DNA of 48,187 nt from assembly GCA_024867545.1 (NCBI GenBank), contig JANFNE010000086.1, positions 1-48,187 on the forward strand. The letters are read 5' to 3'. Under the pieces are notes generated by a model. The model was not told the DNA's origin. It did not search any database and saw only the letters and a list, made by a program, of their open reading frames with translations. Shown piece after piece: positions 31,937-40,826 of the stretch. Made by a program: the position numbers and the translations under genes. Origin of the DNA: Phytopythium helicoides (taxonomy: Eukaryota > Oomycota > Peronosporomycetes > Pythiales > Pythiaceae). Positions within the stretch are counted from its first letter, which is position 1; each line of letters starts with the position of its first letter.

Positions 31937-31937
31937 T

Positions 31938-32917
31938 TGTGGTGTAGCGCGGGTCCGAGAACCGCGGACTCGCCACTCACACACGCGCCCGACGTCAGCT
32001 AACGGAGGGGTTACCCCGGTCGGCTGAGAGAAATCACGTTGTGTACCCGCTGCGTGCAGGGCTCGGCTGCGATCTCACTGGTAGTGATACGCGCCTATGC
32101 AAGGAGGAGTGGGGTTGGGTGGCCGCGGCGTGGAAATCTTCACTCCGCGGGCGTGTGGGGTCGACTGGGTTCCTCGCGCGGGTTGCCAGTCGTGCTCTGC
32201 CAATGTAGCTGAGCAGTACCAATGGGATGTTATCCAATACCTTTACTTCACCACCTTACGCTCCCCTTGAGCGTTCTGACTTGAGTGAGTTGACGAGGAA
32301 GTCCAAAGAAGGCGGGGACTTGTGTACTTTGCGGCAAATTATCAACTGAGAGCTAGCCTACTCGCCTGCTGTCCACTCACTCCTAGTCCTTGTCGTGCAA
32401 TCGTGAAACCCATCTTCAATGGGTACGTGTCCAGCGCTCTGGCTCTCCGTGTGTCCGGTAGTCGGCGGTCAGTGACCGAAGGTCGATGGTCGATGGTCGA
32501 TTCTGACGGTCGATGGTCGATGGTCGATGGTCAATGGTCGATAGTCGATAGTCGACGGTGGATGGTTGATGGTCGATGGTCGATGGTCGATGGTCGACGG
32601 TCGATAGTCGATAGTCGAAGGTCGATGGTCGATTAAGAGATAGCCGGTGACCAGTTACAAGTCGCCAATCTCTGGTAGTCGATGATTGACAGTTGTTAGT
32701 CGAGGGTCGACGGTAGACGGTCGATGATCGATGGATGGCGGTCAATGGTCGGTCGTCGATGGTCTATGGTCGACGTTCAAGGGATGGTTATACCCAGTTG
32801 CGATACCTCAGGATACGAACATTGCCCAGCACTGACTTCGGCGGCTATCGGCAGTGGCAACATGTCTCACCCTCGATCTCACCGTTCCCCTGGGAAATCG
32901 GTGACCGCTTCACCACA
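31938..32917 (-). repeat. Gyp-B 5' LTR
   Basis: 980 bp partner of 6494-7468, CACCACA end at the gag side. It includes the GGTCGAT array (about 32460-32780). A 248 bp piece of the same LTR family lies at 36556-36803. Confidence 0.95.
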
Positions 32918-32921
32918 GAAG

Positions 32922-34612
32922 CAAGTGCGCCGCGCAGCTCTCCCTCGTGCAAAGAAGATGAAGAAGAAAAATCTGGCGGCCAACACGACGGTTCGGACCC
33001 CTCGACTCCTCCTGTGTTTTGGCGAGCGAGCGCGAACGCTGTTGAAGCCTCCGACCTCTCCGAGCCAACTACATTCGAGGAAGCGGTGAACGGTCCGGAT
33101 CAAGCTCACTGGCGCAAAGCAATTCGCGCGGAGCTGGAATCGATGCGACTTCGAGGCGTGTTTCGTGCGGCCAAGCTTCCAACGGGACAACGCGCCATCG
33201 GCACCAAGTGGGTTTTCAAGATCAAGCGAAAGGCTGACGGGTTCATCGAGAAGTACAAGGCACGCCTCGTGGCCAAGGGATTCAAGCAGAAGTACGGCAT
33301 CGACTACACGGAAACGTTCTCGCCCGTTGTCAAGTACGCGACGCTGCGCATCGTGATCGCGCTCATCGTCTTCTTCGGTTGGCAACTCGATCAACTGGAC
33401 GTGGTGACGGCATTCTTATACGGCGTGATGAAGGAGGTCGTGTACTGTGTGGTTCCAGAAGGCGTCGAGTTGGACGGCGGCTTTGACTGCCTTGAGCTGG
33501 TGAAGGCGATCTACGGCCTCAAGCAAGCTTCGCGTGTGTGGAACGAGACCTTCGATGAGTTCGTGTGCTCCATCGGCTTCCAAGTCTCTGCGTTCGACCC
33601 GTGTCTCTACATCAAGATCGTCAACGACCACTGCGTGCTTATCTTGGTCTACGTCGACGATGTTCTGGTGACGGGAAGCTCGATCGAGCTGATTGCACGC
33701 ACCAAGTATGACCTGAAGATGCGCTTCGAGATGACCGACAGCGGCAAGTGTGCGTTCGTGCTCGGCATCGAGTTGATTTATGGACCCGATGGAAGCATCA
33801 CACTGTGCCAGCGACGCTACATCAACGACATCCTCACGCGTTTCAACATGCTCCAGTGCAAGGCTGCGGTGAGTCCGGTCGACATGAGTTCGCGTCTGGT
33901 TCCAAGCGACGCATCTACCAAGGTGAACGCTCCGTTTCGGGAAGCGGTCGGCGCCTTGATGCACTTGATGACAGCGACTCGACTGGACATCGCGTATGCC
34001 GTGGGCTGCGTATCGCGCTTCATGGAGAACCCGCAAGAGGAGCATTGGGTTGCGGTCAAGCGTATCTTTCGCTACTTGCAAGGCACCAAGGACCACGGAA
34101 TCTGCTTCAAGCGCAGCAACGTCATCGACTTTCGCGGCGACTCCGACGCTGACTGGGCTGGTGACCACGCTGATCGCAAGTCGACATCCGGCTACACCTT
34201 CATGTTGATGGGCGCGCCGGTCAGTTGGGGAAGCAAGAAGCAGTCAAGTGTGTCTCTGTCAACAAGCGAAGCGGAGTATATCGCGCTCAGCCTAGCCATC
34301 CAAGAAGGCAAGTGGATTCATCGCGTGGTTTGCGAGATCCTTGCGGCTGCGAACAAGTCGGGACCAGAGCTCATGATCCGCGAAGACAACCAGTCGTGCA
34401 TCAAGATGACCAAGAACCCAGTCAACCACGGTCGCGCCAAGCACATCGACATCAAGTACCATCACATCCGCGACGAAGTCAAGCGTGGTGAAGTCAAGCT
34501 CGAGTACTGCGAGACTGCGACGATGCTGGCCGACATCATGACCAAGGCGCTCCCGGGACCTCGCCACACGGAACTCACGGCGGCTCTCGGCATCCATGGG
34601 ACTTCGCATTGA
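32922..34612 (+). pseudogene. gag-pol: Cop-A Gag-Pol, C-terminal part (RT and RNase H)
   Basis: Resumes the polyprotein after the GAAG duplication. An acidic/basic linker leads to the Copia RT ([20 protein letters not shown] from about 33199, YVDD at 33650-33661). RNase H follows (SDADWAGD near 34145, [11 protein letters not shown] near 34260, [12 protein letters not shown] near 34440). Ends at TGA 34610-34612, which overlaps the polypurine tract. The frame is open. The product cannot be made as one chain because Gyp-B sits in between. Confidence 0.95.
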
Positions 34613-34619
34613 GGGGGCG
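34611..34619 (+). promoter_or_regulatory. Cop-A polypurine tract
   Basis: GAGGGGGCG directly before the 3' LTR; it overlaps the last bases of the polyprotein stop codon. Confidence 0.75.
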
Positions 34620-34986
34620 TGTTGAGGGCAGCCGGTTTGACCTGGACCGACTAGCCCGAGGCAGTCCAATGCGATCCCACGTTGATTACGCTCATCGATT
34701 ACGTCAACTCGTGGGTACGAGATTGTGGGTACAAGATGGGATCCACGTGGCGCCCTCTGATTGGCTGCCGTGAATCAGCATCCAGGAAAAGATCAAGTAG
34801 AGTGAACCCAGTAAAGGACAGGCAGGCTTAGAGGTAGCAAGTAGTTGCGAACTAAGGACCTCAATCAAATCACTTTCGAATCTTCCTTCTACCCCTCAAG
34901 TGGTCTTCGCTCCGGTCTTCTGTCCAAGTGAAGAACTCCCTCCGCTCTGCCCAAGCTTCGTGTCCAAGACCTCACTACCTTCAACA
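34620..34986 (+). repeat. Cop-A 3' LTR
   Basis: 367 bp partner of 3776-4142, TGTTG to CAACA. Confidence 0.96.
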
Positions 34987-36015
34987 CGTCGATGACCGGT
35001 AATGGCACCTGGATCGACCGAAATGGATGCTTCTTCGGGATAATTCGGACTAATGCTTCGTCAACTTGATCGCGTGGGGTTATGCTTGCTGAGATCGCCC
35101 CCAGTACCTCATCTTCTCCCCTGATACATCGTGTAACTTCCAGCGGCCAAGGCGAGAGAAGGGCGGCCCATTGTGCGAGTCGACCTTGGAGTCCATGCGA
35201 TCGCAAAAGCCAACCGAGAGTGCTGTGTCGCGTCAGTACGCGCACTGACCTGCCTGCGAGCATAGTAAAGCAGTTGTCGAGTAAACGAAGCAGCGCCAAT
35301 ACCTCTTTCTCAACCACCGAATAATTCAACTCGTTCGGCTTCAGAGTGCGGCTCGTGAACTTCACTGGCTCGAAGGTTCCGTCGTGGTCTTGGACCAGGG
35401 CAGCTGCGACGGCCCACTCGCTGGCATACAGGATGGCAACGCACTCCTTCTCCGGGTCGAAGTGCCGGAGGATTGATGTCGCAGCGATTTTCTGCTTGAG
35501 CAATTTGAATGCCGTTGTTGCACGCCCCAGTCGACCATCGCTGGCATCGATCTCTGGCCCACCGTAAAAATCGACCTCGCGAAGCTCGTAAAGCACGGTC
35601 GCGTACATTGCAAAGTCTTCGATGAAGCGGTTGTAGTTCAAACTTCCCAGGAAGGATTGCATTGCCCGCAGTGAAGTGGGAAACGGCAGATTACCCAGCG
35701 ATTCCAGCTCTTTTGGGCGGGCCTCCAGACCCTTAGGGGTCACTCGATGCCCCAAGTAGTCCACATTCGGCATTCCCCAGTAGCTTTTGGCGACGCTGAT
35801 CGACAGGTTCCACTGGTCGCAAGCGTTCAACAGTCGGGACGTCTTCTCGCACAAGTCATCCCAGCTCACGGCAGCGATGAGTATGTCGTCGATATAGGAT
35901 CGACGACCCAGGACTGACGGTCGGTGGACGTCGTCAGGCACTCCTACCATGTAGAGGTCGGCTGCTTTATGTTCGGCTGACGAGAGTTGGAGAAACCCAT
36001 ACAGAGCGTTGTCGA
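34987..36015 (-). pseudogene. pol: Gyp-A pol, RT palm-to-RNase H part, truncated
   Basis: Continuation of Gyp-A across Cop-A. Read on the minus strand, it begins abruptly inside RT at DNALYGFLQLSS, just after the place of the GLKNAPQIYQ motif. It then shows YIDD near 35890, the degenerate first RNase H (LYASEW near 35425, TRHS near 35240) and the start of the linker to the second RNase H. The frame is open throughout, with a three-base deletion (NYNRF where others have NYYNRF). Upstream RT, protease and gag are missing: at 36015/36016 it is joined head to head to the gag of Gyp-D. Confidence 0.9.
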
Positions 36016-36555
36016 AAAAATCTTCCAAGGTTACGAGCCTGTCCCACGCGTTGTCGCTTCAGCACGTTACCGAGGATCTGCAACTGCCAACCTAAAATCG
36101 TTCACGAACGAGGACAATAGTGAAGCCAAAGCTCGGAACTGGCTGCCATCAGTCAAGGCCGCATTCCGACGCGATGAGTTGACAGCAGACCAGATGTGCA
36201 TGGAATTCCCTGCATTGCTCGAAGGTCCGGTTAAGAACTGGTATCGCCAGCTTAAGACTACAACGAAGGCTACGTGGGTGTTCTTGTTGGAAGAATTCCA
36301 GTTGGAATTCTGTGGTGACGCAATATCGCCACTACATTAGTGCTGCCGTCAGATTCCGGAGGGAGGTTTACCTTGACAACCTTCCCACCGTGGGGAACGA
36401 ATTCAGTAAAGTCCTGCATTTGCATTAGACAGTCACCCCTGCCCCGATCATTACGTCGACTATATCTTGCTCGTCATTGACCTCACCAACATCAGCATCA
36501 AGAAGCTGCAGGCGCTCAAGTTGCTCAGCTAGCGCATTCGATGTCACCTCGACTG
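36016..36555 (+). pseudogene. gag: Gyp-D gag core fragment
   Basis: The frame 36016-36340 encodes a stretch like the Gag core of Gyp-C (NLKSFTNEDNSEAKARNWL, GPVKNWYRQLKTT, FQLEFCG). After a frame change a further trace, HYVDYILLVIDL, matches the EHVEHFIATL segment of Gyp-C. It stops at 36555, where an LTR end (TGTGGTG) begins. Confidence 0.82.
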
Positions 36556-36803
36556 TGTGGTGTAGTGCGGGTCCGAGAACTGCGGACTCGCCACTCACAC
36601 ACGCGTCCGACGTCAGCTAACGGAGGGGTTACCCCGGTCAGCTGAGAGAAATCACGTTGTGTACCCTCTGCGTGCATGGCTCGGCTGTGATCTCACTGGT
36701 AGTGACATGCGCCGAAGTAAGGAAGAGTTAGGTTGGGTAGCCGCGGCGTGGAAGTCTTCACTCCGCGGACGTGTGGGGTTGACTCGGTTCCTAAGCGCGG
36801 GTC
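36556..36803 (-). repeat. Truncated LTR of the Gyp-B family
   Basis: Starts exactly at the LTR terminus TGTGGTG and follows the Gyp-B LTR for about 248 bp with scattered changes, then breaks off into transposase sequence. Orientation as in Gyp-B. No partner LTR or internal sequence is attached. Confidence 0.85.
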
Positions 36804-37520
36804 GACTGGCGGCTCAACTAGGATGCCGTTGAATCCGTTCGAGATAGTTGTGTCGGAGAGCTCATCCCATGCATTTGCAACCCAAGCAATCGCATTATTT
36901 CGTCGCGGTGGCTTGACCCCACCACCACTCTCTTCATTCGCCAGCTTGTCGATCAGCCAGCTGACCCAGCGCTGGCTCAGGCGCAGCTTCAGAGGGCTGT
37001 TCCAAGCAATGTCTGCTGGCTGGCAGACGCCAGTGTGACCAGCAGGTATTTCTAACATGTGGACATTGAGACTGCGAGCGTGCGCTCGTACCTCATCAGT
37101 CCAATCCGCAGAAAAGTCGTCTAGCAGTAAAGGATTGGGCAGTCAGGATGCTGCCTCCCACTAAAGTGATAGTCATAGTGAGCGACGCGTTCCACCAGCC
37201 CGTCCGATTCACATAAATCTGGGTGTGATGCTTCTCTTGGATGCTCTTGATCTCCTTCCACAGGTGTTTGCCGAAGCCATGCCGCAACGCCACGTTTTCG
37301 GCATGGTTTTCAATTACCGTGGATAGTCAGCCTTTCAGCACCAAGAATGAAATGCACTTCTCGCCATGCGAGGAACCAAGCAGCATACAAGTCATCCTCT
37401 CCTTGTCCTTGCCGCACGTCCTAACCAACACCATTCGAGCGCCACGTTTGTTGAGCGTTGTGTGCGGCACATACTCAAACAGAATTGGGGTTTATTCGGC
37501 ATTGAAGAGGTATCATTCGG
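36804..37520 (-). pseudogene. pogo/Tigger-like DDE transposase remnant
   Basis: Minus-strand pieces in order: LFEYVPHTTLNKRGARMVL and TCMLLGSSHGEKC (about 37460-37340), then GFGKHLWKEIKS and YVNRTGWWN (about 37280-37185). Next come LLDDFSADWTDEVRAHA (about 37125) and EIPAGHTGVCQPADIAWNSP (about 37050-37000). The order and motifs fit the catalytic domain of a cut-and-paste DDE transposase, with the second Asp in LLDDFSAD. Stops and frame changes separate the pieces, and no terminal inverted repeats were found. A short adjoining stretch (36804-36840) is of unclear origin. Confidence 0.8.
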
Positions 37521-37820
37521 CGAATATCGGGATCAAAATTTATCTAGGAACCAAAGATCGGAGATCAAGTACCTCCTGCGCGCATTCATTACTATGAACA
37601 ACTCTAAGATCGTAACACCCCCGAAGATCAGAAAGAACCCTGCACCTACTGCGGGTCGCAGAAACATCGTGATCTAGACTGTTGGCGTCGTCTAACATGT
37701 AAATATTGCGATCGTGGTGGTCACCCTTCGGATAAGTGCTTCCTGATCTACACCGCATGCCGTATCCATGATCGGGGAAAGTGTCGCGTCGAAGATATGA
37801 TGAACCGGATTAGGATCTAG
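37521..37820 (+). pseudogene. gag: Gyp-D gag, zinc-knuckle end
   Basis: From about 37638 the sequence encodes CTYCGSQKHRDLDC and CKYCDRGGHPSDKC, both CxxCx4Hx4C, then a third shortened knuckle (CRIHDRGKC). A stop at 37818-37820 follows. It aligns with the end of the Gyp-C Gag. The part before 37638 is out of frame and only partly readable. Confidence 0.82.
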
Positions 37821-38144
37821 TACAAACTGAGTGAACACGCTGAGATTAGTGGTTAAACGAGATCGTCTGCTAGCTGGGGAGCTAGTAATCGCCGGACGAG
37901 TTTCCGTTCGCATTTATGAATATGTTGCCAAGATGGGTCTAGCGATGATCAAGGTTTTAACCAAGATCAGCGCTGGAAATGTGTCTTCAGTACACGTTTC
38001 ACTTCACGAAGATCCGATTATCAAGAAGGTGTCCAATGTTTGCTCGATCTATCATCGGACGCTTACTTTATTTAGCTAGTCCGAAAATCGGGTGAAAGGC
38101 GCGGGTACCGGAATGAAGTCAAGCGAGTACCCCGACAAACCATC
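37821..38144. other. Degenerate start of Gyp-D pol
   Basis: No continuous frame. By position this is the region between the zinc knuckles and the protease. Nothing specific can be read in it. Confidence 0.5.
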
Positions 38145-38753
38145 GTGAAAGGTCTGATCAACGGTCACAAGGCCACAATCCTAATTGATTTTAGTGCGGG
38201 CATGTCGATCTTAGATTCTATTTTTGCGCGTGAGATAGAAGCTGAAATCAACACGTCAGAAGCCACCAGTACTGCTGGTGTTGGTGGTTTCACGTTCCAT
38301 GTCGAAGGAAAAGCTATGATCAAGATCACCCTTGCAGGACACTTAGTCTACTTCTATACGGTATAGGTTGGCAAGCTCGACAACACCCAAGCACTACTCG
38401 GGACCGATTTCATGCGACCAGCAGGAGTACGCCTCGACGTCGCTAATGAGTCGGTAAGGCTAAGATTGGGTGAATTGACTACGATAGAACTCCACAACAA
38501 GGACGGTAACGACTTTGGGTGCGCCAAGAAGATGGATGGGTCCCAACGATCATCTACGGCGTGCGGAAAAAACGTCCCATTGCGATCGACGGTGACAAAT
38601 GTGAGCAACAGTGACATTTATCTCAGCATGCACACTGAGATCGGTATGTGGTTGACCGGAGACCACGTCCCACGAAGACCATGCTACATGTCAAGGAAAT
38701 CTGGCTGCTACGCGGAATGGCAGACGCTCGCAATTGAAGCTGCGTCGGATTGA
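38145..38753 (+). pseudogene. pol: Gyp-D protease remnant
   Basis: Two frames, 38145-38366 and 38412-38753, align with the Gyp-C protease region. The active-site triplet DTG is replaced: the copy reads IDFSAGMSI where Gyp-C has FDTGAEVSI, so it would be inactive. The second piece matches VPAGLRLDLADGSV as RPAGVRLDVANESV and ends TGDHVPRRPCYMS. Confidence 0.82.
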
Positions 38754-38802
38754 ATCTTTGTGAGCGAGCCACAAGGTTTAATCAGAGGCCGAAGCCTACA
38801 CT

Positions 38803-40450
38803 ATGTTGCTGCCTGCAGTCAACACAACGACGTACGTGACTCCAATAAAGGTTCTCGGACGACCGAAGACGTCTGAGTCTAAGATCAGCGACTGGAAAGC
38901 AGTGGAAGCTGAGATCAGTGAGACTGAAACTATGATCTTGGACGGTATATCTAAGATCAGGACGGGTGACGCGTCAACAGTCACAACAAGTCCTACCGAG
39001 GTGGATGCTGATGATGGATCCTTGAGTGCAATGGTGTCGCGGGTCCTGAAGGTGGCTACCATGGAAGGCTATGGGATTGATCAGAATGAAATAGATGACC
39101 CTGTGTTTGTTTATGAAGCATCTGAGCTTCACGCAGAAAATGTGGCCGAGAAATTAGCGGTAATTCCTGAGCCAAATCTTAGCCCAAACGATCCGGTTAC
39201 TCGCGACGACATTCAAGTCGGAGATCCTAAGATCAACACCCCAGAGGAGATCGAGAAGATGAAGGACATCGTGTGGGCCAAGCGACATCTTTGCATTGGC
39301 AAAGGAAATGCTCTTCCACCTCCTGCCAAGAGGGCGATCTGTGATATCTACGTCGGCGATGCTAAACCCATTGCACAAAGAGTCCGCAAGCTCCTACCTA
39401 AGATCCTTGAGAAGCTCTTCGAGCTGATCAAAGGCTGCTCAACTCTAAGATCATTGAAGTGTCGGAGTCTCCCTGTACATCACCGATTGTTGTCCTCATA
39501 AAGAAAAACGGCTTTGGCATCCGGTTGTGCATCGATTATTGCGCAGTCAACAATCTGACTCGCCTAATGGTGTACAGCATGCCGCTTGTCAATGATCTAC
39601 TCGAGAATCTGGACGCTATGCTGTGGTTTTGTTCGTTGGATATGGCAAGTGGATTCTGGGTTGTGCGTATGACTGAGTGCGCCAAACTGATCTCAGCTTT
39701 TATCGCTCCATTTGGCTTGTACCAGTGGACTCGTATGCCATTTGGTCTCAAGAAAGCACCACAAATCTACCAGCGTTTGAAAGACAACTCAATCTACGGT
39801 GTGCTTCGACTCAAGCGAAAAGACAATCTAAGATCTGATGCAAATGTCTTCACTGAAGGCGTTCCTGCACCCGTAGATCAAAGATCGGTGTTACAGCGAA
39901 GATCGTACATCGATGACATACTCATGGGAGCTGCTATGTGGGATGATCTTTGTGAGATGGTCGAGAAACTGCTGGAGGCCAGTGATCAGTGGGGGTTGTC
40001 GATCAGCATACTAAAAAGCTTCTTTGGAAAGCGGAATGTTGAGTAACTCGGTCACGAAGTCAGCCTGGACGGGTTGAAGACGCACCCAAAAAATTGGGAG
40101 GCGTTACGAGACTTGCCGTTCCCAAGGTCTTTGAAAGCGATGAAGTCTTTCCTAGGATCGCTGAATTACTACAACAAGTTTATTGAGAACTTTGGTGTGT
40201 ATGCTGCAATCCTCTACGAGCTCACCAAATCCGACTTCAAGCTAAGATCGGACGACCTGAAGAAGCACGAGACAGCGTTCGAAGCTCTGAAGGAGAAACT
40301 GATCGACGCGCCGTTGCTTCGTCACTTCGATCCTACGAAAGAGGCTGTGATCGTGGTGTATACTTGTGCCTGGGCGATCTCAGGATCGTTGATGCAAGAA
40401 CATGGTGGAGTGTGGATGCCGGTACGATTTGCCAGTCGCGTGCTTAAAAG
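38803..40450 (+). pseudogene. pol: Gyp-D RT and start of first RNase H
   Basis: Linker (38803-39440, with DPKINTPEEIEKMKDIVWAK), then RT after a frame change at about 39440: SPCTSPIVVLIKKNG, CSLDMASGFWV and YIDDIL near 39910. At 40042-40044 a TAA replaces the Tyr codon in the VEYLGH motif. RT then continues to PVRFASRVLKS, where Cop-B is inserted at 40451 with AAAAG duplicated. Confidence 0.88.
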
Positions 40451-40817
40451 TGTTGGAGGTAGTGAGGTCTTGGACACGAAGCTTGGGCGGAGCGGAGGGA
40501 GTTCTTCACTTGGACAGAAGACCGGAGCGAAGGCCACTTGAGGGGTAGAAGGAAGACTCGAAAGTGATTCGATTGAGGTCCTTAGTTCGCAACTACTTGC
40601 TACCTCTAAGCCTGCCTGTCCTTTACTGGGTTCACTCTACTTGATCTTTTCCTGGATACTGATTCACGGCAGCCAATCAGAGGGCGCCACGTGGATCCCA
40701 TCTTGTACCCACAATCTCGTACCCACGAGTTGACGTAATCGATGAGCGTAATCAACGTGGGATCGCATTGGACTGCCTCGGGCTAGTCGGTCCAGGTCAA
40801 ACCGGCTGCCCTCAACA
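40451..40817 (-). repeat. Cop-B 3' LTR
   Basis: 367 bp, TGTTG to CAACA on both strands, partner of 44867-45233. Confidence 0.96.
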
Positions 40818-40826
40818 CGCCCCCTC
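40818..40826 (-). promoter_or_regulatory. Cop-B polypurine tract
   Basis: Complement reads GAGGGGGCG next to the 3' LTR and overlaps the polyprotein stop codon, as in Cop-A. Confidence 0.75.

Larger units (their letters stand above)
29656..31937 (-). pseudogene. gag: Gyp-B Gag, one frameshift
   Basis: Starts at ATG 31937, flush with the LTR, with the same first residues MVRMPGS as Gyp-C. The capsid-like core (DLKEFSGKDTDDDRARSWL, RPARNWYRQL) is at about 30680-30300. The frame runs open to 29877. The three zinc knuckles (from NRCSHCGS to IGKC) are in another frame, 29967-29656, so one indel near 29970 separates them. In Gyp-C the same region is one frame, so I read this as a mutation. Confidence 0.9.
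6494..32917 (-). mobile_element. Gyp-B, Ty3/Gypsy LTR retrotransposon, split by Gyp-C
   Basis: LTRs lie at 6494-7468 (3') and 31938-32917 (5'), with inverted ends TGTGGTG and CACCACA. Target duplication GAAG at 6490-6493 and 32918-32921. The unfilled site is visible in Cop-B (complement strand near 42515-42535), where GGAAGAAGCAAGTGC runs without interruption. Total length without Gyp-C is about 13.5 kb. Order on the minus strand: LTR, gag, pol, spacer, then an oppositely directed third gene, polypurine tract, LTR. gag and pol each carry one frameshift, while the third gene is fully open. Confidence 0.95.
3776..34986 (+). mobile_element. Cop-A, Ty1/Copia LTR retrotransposon, split by Gyp-B
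   Basis: The two halves (3776-6493 and 32918-34986) give 4783 bp once the duplicated GAAG is removed, exactly the length of Cop-B. LTRs start TGTTG and end CAACA, 367 bp each. A CGTCG target duplication flanks the element (3771-3775, 34987-34991). It sits in the second RNase H region of Gyp-A pol. Its polyprotein frame is open up to the interruption and again after it, so it was probably intact when Gyp-B landed in it. Confidence 0.96.

Noticed and set aside
33416..34168. Antisense open frame (250 codons) opposite Cop-A RT/RNase H, also at 41341-42021
   Set aside because: Shadow of the RT-RNase H coding sequence; no domain and no sign of its own start context.
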